Shown here: piece by piece, positions 26,009 through 35,462 of the stretch
Position numbering within the stretch: the stretch's first letter is position 1
Layout: every line of letters begins with the position of its first letter
Source of the DNA: an uncultured Alistipes sp.
Lineage (GTDB): Bacteria > Bacteroidota > Bacteroidia > Bacteroidales > Rikenellaceae
DNA: 64,000 nt
Direction: 5' to 3'
NCBI GenBank assembly: GCA_910587675.1
Contig: CAJUMU010000006.1
Span: forward strand, 1-64,000
Notes under the pieces: model-generated
What the model saw: only the letters and a program-made list of their open reading frames with translations
Database searches by the model: none
Told to the model about the DNA's origin: nothing
Translations under genes and position numbers: made by a program

Positions 26009-27007
26009 TCATATCAATTTAGCGGTCAGGTCGCACATCGCACGACGCGCCGAAGCCCCGCGATAGAGCACCTCGTACACCATGTCGGCAATGGGCAGCT
26101 CCACCTCGTGCGACGTCGAGGTGTGGCGTATGCACTCGGCGGCGTAATACCCCTCGGCGACCATCGTCATCTCGTTCATTGCGCTGCGCACGGTGCACCC
26201 GCGCCCTATGAGCAGACCCAAACGGCGGTTGCGGCTGTATGTCGAATAACATGTCACCAACAGGTCGCCCAGATAGGCCGAGGCGTAAACGCTGCGTTCG
26301 CCGCGGCAGTACACCGACAGAAAACGGCTCATCTCGGCCGCGCAGTTCGATATGAGCACCGCCACGAAGTTGTCGCCGTAACCCAGCCCGACGGCCAGTC
26401 CCACCGCCAGCGCATATATGTTTTTCATGATAGCCGCATATTCCACGCCATAAATGTCGTCGGAACAGCTCACGCGGATGTACGGCCTCTCGAACATGGC
26501 CCCTATGCTCCTGCACGTCGCCTCGTCGCGGCACACCGCCGTGAGATACGACAAACGTCCCATACCGACCTCCTCGGCATGCGAAGGACCCGTCACGATA
26601 GCCATCTGCGATTCGGGCACGCCGTAACGGCGCGACACGTACTCGGCCACCGACAGAAAATCGTCGGGCACGATACCTTTCACGGCCGACACCACCACCT
26701 TGTCCGACAGAGGTTCGGCGAGCGGCTCCAGAACTTTCTTCAGAAAAGCCGAAGGCATGGCCAGCACCACGGTCTCGGCCCCCGCGACCGCCTCGTTCAC
26801 GTCGAACGTCGCCTCGATGAGCGATCGGTCCAACTCGGCGTCGCGCAGATATTTGCAGTTGCGGCCCTCGTCCGCCACCGACGCGAGCACTTCGGGGTTG
26901 AGGATATGCCATCCCACGCGCACGCCGTTCTCGGTGAGTATCTTCACTATGGCCGTGGCCCAGCTTCCGTACCCGATGACGGCACATTTGCGACCGTTGT
27001 TTGTCAT
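26009..27007 (-). CDS. gpsA: NAD(P)H-dependent glycerol-3-phosphate dehydrogenase
   Basis: A 332-residue enzyme that makes sn-glycerol-3-phosphate from dihydroxyacetone phosphate for phospholipid synthesis. The N-terminal VIGYGSWATAIVKIL is a variant of the GxGxxGxA NAD motif: GYGSWATA. VVSAVKGI, the catalytic Lys region, and GPSHAEEV are conserved, as is KNIYALAVGLAVGLGYGDN. It heads the gpsA-pgi unit and is divergent from mreB. Confidence 0.95.
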   Translation of the reverse strand: MTNNGRKCAVIGYGSWATAIVKILTENGVRVGWHILNPEVLASVADEGRNCKYLRDAELDRSLIEATFDVNEAVAGAETVVLAMPSAFLKKVLEPLAEPLSDKVVVSAVKGIVPDDFLSVAEYVSRRYGVPESQMAIVTGPSHAEEVGMGRLSYLTAVCRDEATCRSIGAMFERPYIRVSCSDDIYGVEYAAIMKNIYALAVGLAVGLGYGDNFVAVLISNCAAEMSRFLSVYCRGERSVYASAYLGDLLVTCYSTYSRNRRLGLLIGRGCTVRSAMNEMTMVAEGYYAAECIRHTSTSHEVELPIADMVYEVLYRGASARRAMCDLTAKLI

Positions 27008-27035
27008 GCGAGAGAACAGTTGATGTTAACGCCGA

Positions 27036-27043
27036 CAAAAGTA
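27036..27043 (-). promoter_or_regulatory. -7 element for gpsA-pgi
   Basis: On the minus strand this reads TACTTTTG, matching TAnnTTTG, 28 bases before the gpsA start. Confidence 0.5.
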
Positions 27044-27075
27044 GTAATTTTTCCGTGAAAAAAGTCGGGATGCTC

Positions 27076-27108
27076 TTGCAAAACTTATCCATCTTTTTCC
27101 TACCTTTG
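27076..27108 (+). promoter_or_regulatory. Promoter of the mreB operon
   Basis: TTG at 27076-27078 and TACCTTTG at 27101-27108 are 22 bases apart. A leader of about 100 bases follows; a GGAG ribosome binding site (27201-27204) precedes the ATG at 27212. Confidence 0.65.
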
Positions 27109-27211
27109 TGCAGTCGTGCGCGTCGCATCGCGCGGGCATACGCATTCGCGAAGCCTAACGACACGCAATCAATCGTTTAACGGGACAAGAAGTTAGTTAA
27201 GGAGTTACAAT

Positions 27212-28231
27212 ATGGGATTTTTTTCATTGACGCAGGAGTTGGCCATCGACCTCGGTACGGCCAATACGTTGATTATCTATAACGGCAAGGTCGTGGTCGA
27301 CGAACCCTCGATCGTGGCTCTGGACGTACACACGGGCAAGGTGATGGCCATAGGCCAGCAGGCCCGCCAGATGCACGAGAAGACCAACCCCACAATCAAG
27401 ACCATCCGCCCGCTGAAGGACGGCGTTATCGCCGACTTCAACGCCACGGAACTCATGCTGCGCGGCCTTATCAAGAAAGTCCGCACGTCGAGCAGCATGT
27501 TCGCCCCCTCGCTGCGCATGGTGATCTGCATCCCCTCGGGTTCGACCAACGTCGAGATCCGCGCCGTGCGCGACTCGGCCGAGCACGCGGGAGGACGCGA
27601 CGTCTACATGATCTTCGAGCCTATGGCGGCCGCGCTGGGCGCGGGTCTCGACGTGGAGGCTCCCGAAGGCAACATGGTTATCGACATCGGCGGCGGAACC
27701 TCGGAGATCGCCTGCATATCGTTGGGCGGCATCGTCTGCTCGGAGTCGATAAACGTGGCGGGCGACGTCTTCACCGCCGACATTCAGAATTACGTGCGCC
27801 AGCAGCATAACATCCGCATCGGCGAACGCACGGCCGAGGCCATCAAATGCTCGATCGGCGCAGCCGTCCCCGAACTGGAGGAGGAGCCCGACGATTACGT
27901 GATAACCGGTCCCAACATGCTCACGGCGTTGCCGCAGACGGTCACGCTGAGCTACAACGAGATAGCCTACGCGTTAGAGAAGTCGCTCGTGAAGCTCGAC
28001 GCCGCGCTGATGAAGGTGCTCGAGACCATGCCCCCCGAGCTGTACGCCGACATCGTGAAGAACGGCGTCTATCTGGCGGGAGGCGGAGCCTTGATAAAGG
28101 GCCTCGACAAGCGTCTGTCGGACAAGTCGGGCCTGCCGTTCCACATCGCCGAGGATCCGCTGCGCGCCGTGGCGCGAGGCACCAGCATCGCGATGAAGAA
28201 TATCGACAAGTTCTCGTTCCTGATGAGATAA
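27212..28231 (+). CDS. mreB: Rod shape-determining protein MreB
   Basis: A 339-residue bacterial actin that organises lateral wall synthesis. Typical motifs are AIDLGTANTLIY-like at the start (AIDLGTANTLII), the phosphate loop VIDIGGGTSEIA, EPMAAALGAGLD and YLAGGGALIKGLD near the end. It opens the mreBCD-PBP2-rodA cluster, the standard elongasome order in Bacteroidetes. Confidence 0.97.
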   Translation: MGFFSLTQELAIDLGTANTLIIYNGKVVVDEPSIVALDVHTGKVMAIGQQARQMHEKTNPTIKTIRPLKDGVIADFNATELMLRGLIKKVRTSSSMFAPSLRMVICIPSGSTNVEIRAVRDSAEHAGGRDVYMIFEPMAAALGAGLDVEAPEGNMVIDIGGGTSEIACISLGGIVCSESINVAGDVFTADIQNYVRQQHNIRIGERTAEAIKCSIGAAVPELEEEPDDYVITGPNMLTALPQTVTLSYNEIAYALEKSLVKLDAALMKVLETMPPELYADIVKNGVYLAGGGALIKGLDKRLSDKSGLPFHIAEDPLRAVARGTSIAMKNIDKFSFLMR

Positions 28232-28304
28232 ACGCGGGCTCGTCCGACGACGAGCGCGTCGCGGCGGGACCCCTCGCCGCGATCGTCGCCAATGAAGGTT
28301 AGGA

Positions 28305-29159
28305 ATGTACAAACTCATCGAATTCATACGCAGAATATATGTTGTGCTATTGTTCATCGTTATCGAGGCAATAGCACTCAATTATTATGCGCACTCCTCA
28401 TATTATACGCAGGCCAAGATCCTCTCGCACGCCAACCGCGTGACGGGAGGTGTGCAGAGCGCGATTTTCGGCGTGAGGCACTACTTCACCCTGCGCCACG
28501 AAAACGAACTCCTCTCCGAACGCATAGCCGATCTGGAGATGGAGCTCGCCGTCTACCGCGAGCAAGTCGCCGCGGCGGGCATCGACTCGCTGCAACCGCA
28601 CATCGACGAGCTGTCGCAATACCGCTACACCACGGCCCGCATCGTGTCGAACAGCATCGCCCGCGACCGCAACTACATCACCCTCAACAGAGGCATAATG
28701 CACGGCGTGACGGAGAACATGGCCGTAATTTCGCCCGACGGAGTGATGGTGGGATACGTAATCGGGTGTTCGGAACGTTATTCGGTAGTGATGCCCCTGC
28801 TCAACATCGATTTCCGCACCAGCGGCAAGATCGCGGGCGACGACCACTTCGGCTCGATCTCGTGGGGCGGCGGCAGTCCCTACAAAATGGAGATGACCGA
28901 GTTGTCGAAATACGCCGACATAGAGGTAGGCGACGAGGTGGTGTCGTCGGGACTCTCGCACTACTTTCCCGAAGGGGTGAAGATCGGGTACGTGGAGAGT
29001 TACAGTCTCAACGACACCCAGACCGCTTACGACGTGGTGATACGGTTGGCCGCCGACGTGACGAAGATAAGCAACGTCATAGTGATCGAGAACCTCGATT
29101 ACGGCGAGGTGTCGCATCTCGAAGACTCCGCGACGGGCGGCGCGGCCGCGGCGCAATAA
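28305..29159 (+). CDS. mreC: Rod shape-determining protein MreC
   Basis: A 284-residue protein with one N-terminal membrane helix (YVVLLFIVIEAIALNYY), a coiled coil near residues 65-85 (HENELLSERIADLEMELAV) and a periplasmic beta domain with NRGIMHGVTENMAVIS and GVMVGYVIG. It links MreB to PBP2 in the elongasome. It lies 73 bases after mreB; the gap holds nothing else I can see. Confidence 0.93.
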   Translation: MYKLIEFIRRIYVVLLFIVIEAIALNYYAHSSYYTQAKILSHANRVTGGVQSAIFGVRHYFTLRHENELLSERIADLEMELAVYREQVAAAGIDSLQPHIDELSQYRYTTARIVSNSIARDRNYITLNRGIMHGVTENMAVISPDGVMVGYVIGCSERYSVVMPLLNIDFRTSGKIAGDDHFGSISWGGGSPYKMEMTELSKYADIEVGDEVVSSGLSHYFPEGVKIGYVESYSLNDTQTAYDVVIRLAADVTKISNVIVIENLDYGEVSHLEDSATGGAAAAQ

Positions 29160-29188
29160 ACCGCACGGCGGGCAAAAAGTAAAGACTT

Positions 29189-29704
29189 ATGCAAAGATAT
29201 CTCTCATACGCGGGTGTGTTCGCGACGTTGGTGCTGTTGCAGATATTTCTGATCGACAACATCACGCTCAGCGTCTATTTCCATCCCCTCGTCTATGCGG
29301 CTTTCATAATCCTGCTGCCGCTCGACACCAAACCCGTATGGGTGCTGCTGCTCTCGGCCGCCATGGGGCTCACCATCGACGTGCTGACGGGCATGGGCGG
29401 ACTCAACGTCATAGCAGCCACGGCGGCGGGCTTCATGCGTCCGTTGATCGTGACGCTGACATGCGGCCGCGCGTCGGGTCCCGACGACGCCGTTCCCGCG
29501 CTCTACCGCCTCACGCAGAAGAATCTGGCGTGGTACATGGCGGGAATGATCCTGCTCCACAGCTCGATCTATTTCCTGCTCGAATCGCTCTCGCTGCGCC
29601 ATCTGCCGCACGCCCTGTTGCGTCTGGCGCTGAGCGACATCGCCACCGCGGTATTCGTCTGGTACTTCATTAAATTGTTCATCGAAAAAATCCTCAACAA
29701 GTAA
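29189..29704 (+). CDS. mreD: Rod shape-determining protein MreD
   Basis: A 171-residue inner-membrane protein with about five hydrophobic segments, starting LVLLQIFLIDNITLSVYFHP, which is the usual MreD opening. Its place between mreC and the PBP2 gene supports the call. It lies three bases before the next start, so translation is likely coupled. Confidence 0.9.
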   Translation: MQRYLSYAGVFATLVLLQIFLIDNITLSVYFHPLVYAAFIILLPLDTKPVWVLLLSAAMGLTIDVLTGMGGLNVIAATAAGFMRPLIVTLTCGRASGPDDAVPALYRLTQKNLAWYMAGMILLHSSIYFLLESLSLRHLPHALLRLALSDIATAVFVWYFIKLFIEKILNK

Positions 29705-29707
29705 CGC

Positions 29708-31546
29708 ATGGCCGACAACGACGCACATATCCGCCGCGCCATTCTCAAGTGGGTGGTATTAGGCGTTTTCGGAGTCATAGGATTCCGTGTCGCCTACATA
29801 CAGCTCGTCGACACGAAGTACAAACGTCTCGCGGCGGGCAACGTGCTGCGTTACGAGGTGCAATACGCCCCGCGCGGCGAGGTGGTCGACCGCAACGGCG
29901 AATTCCTCGTGCAGAGCAAGGAGTGTTACGACCTTATGGTCATCCACCGCGACATCGGCAAGCAGGGATTCGACACCGTGCGTTTCTGCAACATAGTGGG
30001 CATCACCAAGGAGAAACTCGTCGCCGCGCTCCGCAACGCCCGCATGCGCCCGCGCGCCCCGATGCTCATCGCCAACTATGTGTCGAAGGAGGTCAAGCTG
30101 CGCTTCGAAGAGTGCAATTTCCCGGGCTTCTACACCGTCTACCGCACCGTGCGCCAATATCCGCGCAAGATAGGAGGCAACCTGCTGGGTTACGTGGGCG
30201 AGGTCAACGCCGATATCATCAAACGCAACCCCGAATACTCGGCGGGCGACTACATCGGCATGAGCGGCGTGGAGGCGGCATACGAGGATGAGCTGCGCGG
30301 CAAGGACGGCGTGAAGATCCTCGAGGTGGACACCCACGGAGCGATCAAAGGCTCCTACATGAACGGCGCGTTCGATTCGCTCCCCATCCCGGGCCGCATG
30401 CTGACATGCACCATCGACGCCCGCCTGCAAGCCTTCGCCGAGGAGTTGATGGAGGGCAAGGTGGGCGCCGTGGTGGCCATCGAACCCTCGACGGGCGAGA
30501 TTCTGGTTATGGCGTCGTCGCCCACGTACGACCCCGACGAGCTGGTGGGCCGCGAACGAGGCAACAACTACATGGCGATGCTCTACAACAACCGCCAGCC
30601 GCTGTTCAACCGCGCCGTAAAGGCCAAGTATCCCCCCGGGTCGACGTTCAAGCTGGTGCAGGGGCTCATCGGCATGCAGGAGGGCGTCCTGCGCCCTTCG
30701 GATACCCACCCCTGCCACGACGGATATCACGTGGGGCGCATCAGCCAGAAGTGCCACTCCCACTACTCGCCGCTCGATCTGCGCAGCGCGGTGGCGCAGT
30801 CGTGCAACGCCTACTTCTGTTACGTGTTCCGCGACATAATCGAGAACCGCAAGTACGGCAGCGTGAAAAAAGGTCTCGAAGTGTGGGGCGAATACGTGCG
30901 CAGCTTCGGTTTCGGCCGCAAGCTCGAATCCGACTTCTTGGGCGAGGGAGGCGGCACGGTGCCAACGCGCGAGCTTTACGACAAACGCTACCGCAACTCG
31001 TGGAACGGGCTCACGGTGCTCTCGCTCTCCATCGGTCAGGGCGAGCTGGGCTGCACGCCCATGCAGATGGCCAACCTCGCCGCCACGATCGCCAACCGCG
31101 GCTACTACTACATACCTCACATCGTGAAGGCCGTCGAGGGGCGCGACTCGCTCGACAGCCGTTTCTACGAGAAACACTATACGAACGTCGACCCCCGACA
31201 TTTCGAACCCATCGTCGAGGGCATGTGGAAGGGCGTGAACATCCCGGGCGCGGGCACCTCGTCGCAAGCCATGCTGCCCGGACTCGACGTGTGCGGCAAG
31301 ACGGGCACGGCGCAGAATCCGCACGGGCAGGACCACTCGACCTTCCTTTCGTTCGCCCCCAAGGACAATCCGCGCATAGCCATCTCGGTCTATGTGGAGA
31401 ACGGCGGTTTCGGCGCGGCCGCCGCGCTGCCCATCGCCAGCCTGATAGAGGAGTTTTACCTCACCGACACCATCACGCGTCCCAAAATGCTGGAGAATGT
31501 GAAGAACATGCAAATATACTATCCCTACTATGCCAAAAAGAGGTAA
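29708..31546 (+). CDS. mrdA: Penicillin-binding protein 2, elongasome transpeptidase
   Basis: A 612-residue class B PBP. One N-terminal membrane helix (VVLGVFGVIGFRVAYIQLV) is followed by a dimerisation domain with PRGEVVDRNGEFL. The transpeptidase domain has the active Ser in PPGSTFKLV (SxxK), SCNAYFC (SxN) and CGKTGTAQNP (KTGT). It cross-links new peptidoglycan along the cell side in partnership with RodA, whose gene overlaps its end by 17 bases. Confidence 0.96.
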   Translation: MADNDAHIRRAILKWVVLGVFGVIGFRVAYIQLVDTKYKRLAAGNVLRYEVQYAPRGEVVDRNGEFLVQSKECYDLMVIHRDIGKQGFDTVRFCNIVGITKEKLVAALRNARMRPRAPMLIANYVSKEVKLRFEECNFPGFYTVYRTVRQYPRKIGGNLLGYVGEVNADIIKRNPEYSAGDYIGMSGVEAAYEDELRGKDGVKILEVDTHGAIKGSYMNGAFDSLPIPGRMLTCTIDARLQAFAEELMEGKVGAVVAIEPSTGEILVMASSPTYDPDELVGRERGNNYMAMLYNNRQPLFNRAVKAKYPPGSTFKLVQGLIGMQEGVLRPSDTHPCHDGYHVGRISQKCHSHYSPLDLRSAVAQSCNAYFCYVFRDIIENRKYGSVKKGLEVWGEYVRSFGFGRKLESDFLGEGGGTVPTRELYDKRYRNSWNGLTVLSLSIGQGELGCTPMQMANLAATIANRGYYYIPHIVKAVEGRDSLDSRFYEKHYTNVDPRHFEPIVEGMWKGVNIPGAGTSSQAMLPGLDVCGKTGTAQNPHGQDHSTFLSFAPKDNPRIAISVYVENGGFGAAAALPIASLIEEFYLTDTITRPKMLENVKNMQIYYPYYAKKR

Positions 31547-32993
31547 CAACGCGCAAATGCCGCTCTTCGAGGGGGTCGACCGCATAGCCGTCATCCTCTA
31601 CCTGCTGCTCGTGGCGGCGGGCATGGTCTGCATCACCTCGGCGTCGTACAACGACAGCATCGAGGAGGTCTTCTCGTTCAAACACTTCTACATGAAGCAG
31701 GTGATATGGATCGGCGCGGCCTTCGGCACGGCGCTCTTCATCCTGCTCCTCGACTCGCGATACTACCACATGTACGCATATTACGCCTATGCGGCGGGTA
31801 TCCTGCTCATCGCGGGAACGCTGGTGCTGCCCGAAAAGATAGCCCCGGTAGTGAACGGCGCGAAGGCGTGGTACAAATTCAGCGAATCGGTGCGAATCCA
31901 GCCCGTGGAATTCGCCAAGATAGCCACCGCACTGGCCGTGGCGCGCATCATGAGCAACTACTCGTTCTCCATCAAACGCATAGGCGACCTTTTCAGGGTG
32001 GGGCTCATAATCATGCTGCCGATGGCCATCATCGTATTGCAGAACGACACGGGATCGGGCGTGGTGCTCTGCTCGTTTCTGTTCGTGCTCTACCGCGAGG
32101 GTCTGAACAAATGGATCTGCATCCCGATCCTCATGGTAGCCGCGCTGTTCATCTCGTCGTTCCTCTTCACGCCGCTGTTCCTGCTGTCGCTTCTGGTGCT
32201 CATCTTCACCATCTCCGACGCCATGATGATAGGCGCGTGGCGCGAGCACATAGTGTTTCTGGCAAGCGTAGGAGTGGCGACGCTCGCGCTCTACACCCTC
32301 TCGCTGCTGCTGTGGGACAGAGCCTTGAGCGCATACGTCTGCATGCTCATCGTGATGATAGCCGCCGTGGTCGTCGTCGCGCTGCTGGCCGTGAAGAAGA
32401 ACATAGCGTCGATATTCCTCACGCTGGCCCTCTTCGTCGGCTCGATGATCTTCGTGCCCACCACCGACATAATATTCGAATCGATACTCAAACCCCACCA
32501 GCGCGAACGCATACTCAGCTTCCTCGGCATCGTGAGCGACCCGAGCGGCGCGGACTACAACGTCAACCAGTCGAAGATCGCCATCGGCTCGGGCGGATTG
32601 TTCGGCAAGGGGTTCATGCAAGGCACGCAGATAAAGTACAACTTCGTCCCCGAGAAACACACCGACTTCATCTTCTGCACCGTGGGCGAGGAGTGGGGAT
32701 TCGTCGGCGCGGCGTTGGTTCTGGGTCTGCTCTGCGCGCTCATACTGCGCCTGATGAAGATAGGCGAACGCCAGCAGGAGCCGTTCAGCCGTATTTACAG
32801 CTACTGCGTGGCGTCGATACTGCTGTTCCACGTGCTGGTGAACGTCGGCATGACGATAGGACTCATGCCCGTAATGGGCATCCCGCTGCCGTTCATGAGT
32901 TACGGAGGATCGTCGCTCGTGGCGTTCACCATATTGGTGTTCATAGCCATACGACTCGACGCCTCGCCCCGCAAGGGACTTTCGGAATGGTAA
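31530..32993 (+). CDS. rodA: Peptidoglycan glycosyltransferase RodA, enlarged form
   Basis: A 487-residue SEDS protein. The family core is present: VEFAKIATALA, LQNDTGSGVV, then NVNQSKIAIGSGGLFGKGF and EKHTDFIFCTVGEEWGFVG, and the end PLPFMSYGGSSL. Between LQNDTGSG and the NVNQSKIAIG block there are about 100 residues more than in E. coli RodA (370 residues), forming extra hydrophobic helices. Such longer forms seem to occur in Bacteroidetes; their purpose is unknown to me. It polymerises lipid II with PBP2. Confidence 0.94.
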   Translation: MPKRGNNAQMPLFEGVDRIAVILYLLLVAAGMVCITSASYNDSIEEVFSFKHFYMKQVIWIGAAFGTALFILLLDSRYYHMYAYYAYAAGILLIAGTLVLPEKIAPVVNGAKAWYKFSESVRIQPVEFAKIATALAVARIMSNYSFSIKRIGDLFRVGLIIMLPMAIIVLQNDTGSGVVLCSFLFVLYREGLNKWICIPILMVAALFISSFLFTPLFLLSLLVLIFTISDAMMIGAWREHIVFLASVGVATLALYTLSLLLWDRALSAYVCMLIVMIAAVVVVALLAVKKNIASIFLTLALFVGSMIFVPTTDIIFESILKPHQRERILSFLGIVSDPSGADYNVNQSKIAIGSGGLFGKGFMQGTQIKYNFVPEKHTDFIFCTVGEEWGFVGAALVLGLLCALILRLMKIGERQQEPFSRIYSYCVASILLFHVLVNVGMTIGLMPVMGIPLPFMSYGGSSLVAFTILVFIAIRLDASPRKGLSEW

Positions 32994-33024
32994 ACAAACA
33001 TTGCAAAACAAGCATTACGCAACT

Positions 33025-34014
33025 ATGATATTCGTATACTACATCCTCACGGCCGCGGCCGTCGTATGGTTCTCGATCGCCGCTTCGCGCTACATCGACA
33101 TGATCGACCGCACCACCCGCCTCTCGGGAGCTTTCCTCGGCGGAGTGCTCCTGTCGGCCGTCACATCGCTGCCCGAACTCTTCACCAGCATCTCCGCCAC
33201 GGTGCTCATCGACAACCCTAGCCTCTGCATAGGCAATATTTTGGGCAGCAATCTGTTCAATTCGGGAATGTTAGCCGTCGTGATACTCTTTTTCCTATGC
33301 CGATTCTCTGCGACGAAGCTGTCGCGCAGCCACGGCTATGTGGTAGGATTCCTGCTTTTGATGTATTGCGCCGTCGCGGCCAACATGCAGGGATGGATAT
33401 CGGCCGACATCATATTGGACAACAGCGAATTTCCGTGGTTGTACGTAAACGTCACCTCGTTGCTGCTCATAGCGTTCTATGTCATGTCGATACGTTATCT
33501 GGCCGCCGACAACGTATCGGCCGCGGCCGATGCGCCGCAGAGCGACGACGATAATGCGACCGATCTGTCGCTGCGCACCATAGTGGTGCGCTTCACTCTG
33601 GCGAGCTTGGGAATCATCGCGGCGAGCATCGCGCTGACATACATCACCGACGACATAGCCGCTGCCTACAATCTCGGATCGGGACTGGCGGGAGCGTTGT
33701 TCCTCGGCGTAGCCACCTCGCTGCCCGAGGTCACCTCCACCATATCGCTCTTCCGCATGCGAAATTTCGACATAGCGTTCGGCAACATCATCGGCAGCAA
33801 CGTATTCAATTTCTTCGTGCTGGCCATCGCCGATCTGCTCTATGCGGGTTGCGGCGTCTACGACTTCTCGGACGACAAGGTGGTAAACCTCACCCTTTTC
33901 GGCATAGCGGCCTCGGTGGCCACTCTCGTCATGCTGCGCTGCCGCGCCGCATGGGCCAAAGCCGTGTGCGCCGCCCTGACCGCCGCATGCTACATAGCGT
34001 TTCTGGCGGTATAG
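33025..34014 (+). CDS. CaCA family sodium/calcium exchanger-like protein
   Basis: About 329 residues from the ATG at 33025; a TTG at 33001 is less likely. It has ten hydrophobic segments and the two alpha repeats of the family: SLPELFTSISATV with GNILGSNLFN in the first half and SLPEVTSTISLFR with GNIIGSNVFNF in the second. It thus resembles YrbG-type cation exchangers. It follows rodA by about 30 bases and may share its transcript, though function with the elongasome is not implied. Confidence 0.88.
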   Translation: MIFVYYILTAAAVVWFSIAASRYIDMIDRTTRLSGAFLGGVLLSAVTSLPELFTSISATVLIDNPSLCIGNILGSNLFNSGMLAVVILFFLCRFSATKLSRSHGYVVGFLLLMYCAVAANMQGWISADIILDNSEFPWLYVNVTSLLLIAFYVMSIRYLAADNVSAAADAPQSDDDNATDLSLRTIVVRFTLASLGIIAASIALTYITDDIAAAYNLGSGLAGALFLGVATSLPEVTSTISLFRMRNFDIAFGNIIGSNVFNFFVLAIADLLYAGCGVYDFSDDKVVNLTLFGIAASVATLVMLRCRAAWAKAVCAALTAACYIAFLAV

Positions 34015-34028
34015 CGAAAGGAGTGACG

Positions 34029-34625
34029 TCACTCCTCCACGAAGGCGTCCAGCTCGCAATAGACTCTCTGCACGGGCAGTCCCATCACGTTATAGAACGA
34101 ACCTTCTATACCCTCGATGCCGACATACCCGATCCACTCCTGAATGCCGTAACCGCCCGCCTTGTCCATCGGGCGGTAGTTGTCGACATAATAATCGATC
34201 TCCTCGTCGGCGAGTCGGCGGAAACGCACCTGCGAACGGGCCGAGAAACTGCGCACGCGCTCGTCGTCGCGCAACGTCACGCCCGTTATAACCTCGTGCT
34301 CGCGCCCCGACAACCGACGCAGCATATCCACCGCCGCATCGCGGTCGGCGGGTTTGCCGAGCACCGCGCCACCCGCCACGACCACCGTGTCGGCCGTCAG
34401 CAGAATGTCCCGCGCCTCCAACACCGCGGGATAAGCCTCGCTTTTCAACCGCGACAGATACTCCGCCACTTCGGCGGCAGGCAAATCGGCGGGATAGATC
34501 TCCTCGCATTCGAAACGCTCGGCGAGCGTGTGTTCCAATCCCGCGTCCGACAGCAATTGTCGGCGGCGCGGCGATTGCGACGCCAAAATAAGGCGATAGC
34601 GTTTGAGTTTTTCGTGTAACAGCAT
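34029..34625 (-). CDS. maf: Maf family nucleotide pyrophosphatase
   Basis: A 198-residue protein with the Maf signature ILASQSPRRRQLL at the N-terminus, then TADTVVVAGGAVLGKP and the C-terminal DKAGGYGIQEWIGYVGIEGI motif. Maf proteins hydrolyse non-standard or dTTP/UTP-type nucleotides to monophosphates. The QEWIG wording fits the dTTP/UTP (YhdE) group. It converges with the exchanger gene, 14 bases apart. Confidence 0.93.
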   Translation of the reverse strand: MLLHEKLKRYRLILASQSPRRRQLLSDAGLEHTLAERFECEEIYPADLPAAEVAEYLSRLKSEAYPAVLEARDILLTADTVVVAGGAVLGKPADRDAAVDMLRRLSGREHEVITGVTLRDDERVRSFSARSQVRFRRLADEEIDYYVDNYRPMDKAGGYGIQEWIGYVGIEGIEGSFYNVMGLPVQRVYCELDAFVEE

Positions 34626-34698
34626 ATTTAAATATATAAAATGGCCGCAGCCAGCGCGACTCTGACGCGTCGCATTTTAACTACTTCGACCTGCATAT

Positions 34699-34781
34699 CG
34701 GAGCGCAGCGACCGAAGTCCCCTCCGAGGAGGGGATTTAGGGGAGGGTCAGACTTGTAAACGCGGCCAAAGGCCGCGGGTA
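34699..34781 (+). repeat. Dispersed intergenic repeat family 2, copy A
   Basis: This 83-bp unit occurs again, inverted, at 61134-61216 with one mismatch (T at about 34755 against C). It contains palindromes: CCCCTCC/GGAGGGG and GCGGCC-AAA-GGCCGC. It lies between maf and the FAH-family gene, upstream of one and downstream of the other. The 34626-34838 gap holds no gene. Confidence 0.92.
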
Positions 34782-34838
34782 GACGACCATCGGATTTAAT
34801 CTTGCGATACAGTAATACAAATACATCGAAATATGTAA

Positions 34839-35462
34839 TTACCTTATATCGAAATCGAGCAGGGTCCGCCCGCCCAACCGCGCGCGAATATTGTCGCCCC
34901 GCACCACGGGTCCCACGCCGACGGGGGTTCCCGTAAAGATCAAATCGCCGATCCGCAGCGTCATGAACCGCGACACGTAACTTACGATCTCGTCCACCGT
35001 GAAAACCATCTCTTCGGTGCGGCCTCGCTGGCGCACCTCGCCGTTCATCTCCATCTCGAACTCCAGCCGCTGCACGTCGCCGCCCAGCTCCGCGAGCGGT
35101 ATGAACTCGGGCGAAAGCGCCGCCGAGTGGTCGAACCCCTTGCACAACTCCCACGGCAGCCCTTCGGCTATGGCCTCGCGCTGACGGTCGCGCGCCGTGA
35201 AGTCGATGCCGAGCCCCACCTCGTCGTAACAACGATGGGCGAAACGCCGGTCGATGCACTTCGCCAAACGGTTGATCCTCACCACCAGCTCGCACTCGTA
35301 ATGCACCTCGTCCGAAAACGAGGGCACGTAAAACGGATCGTTGTTGCGCAACAACGCCGTGTCGGGTTTCAGAAAAAAGACGGGTTCGCGCGGCACCTCG
35401 CCGCCGTCATGCAACTCGGCCGCATGGGCGGCATAGTTGCGAGCCATGCAAATTATCTTCAT
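34839..35462 (-). CDS. Fumarylacetoacetate hydrolase (FAH) family protein
   Basis: A 207-residue protein started at the ATG at 35462, which overlaps the lpxB stop as ATGA. Longer upstream frames run through lpxB and are not real. It starts with KIICMARNYAAHAAEL and has the metal site HYECELVVRI (E-x-E) plus GIDFTARD and IFTGTPVGVGPV. Such proteins are Mg-dependent hydrolases or decarboxylases of small oxo-acids, e.g. oxaloacetate decarboxylase/acylpyruvase. It is the last gene in an operon with lpxB, trmD, an FkbM methyltransferase and an MBL hydrolase; the substrate is unknown. Confidence 0.88.
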   Translation of the reverse strand: MKIICMARNYAAHAAELHDGGEVPREPVFFLKPDTALLRNNDPFYVPSFSDEVHYECELVVRINRLAKCIDRRFAHRCYDEVGLGIDFTARDRQREAIAEGLPWELCKGFDHSAALSPEFIPLAELGGDVQRLEFEMEMNGEVRQRGRTEEMVFTVDEIVSYVSRFMTLRIGDLIFTGTPVGVGPVVRGDNIRARLGGRTLLDFDIR

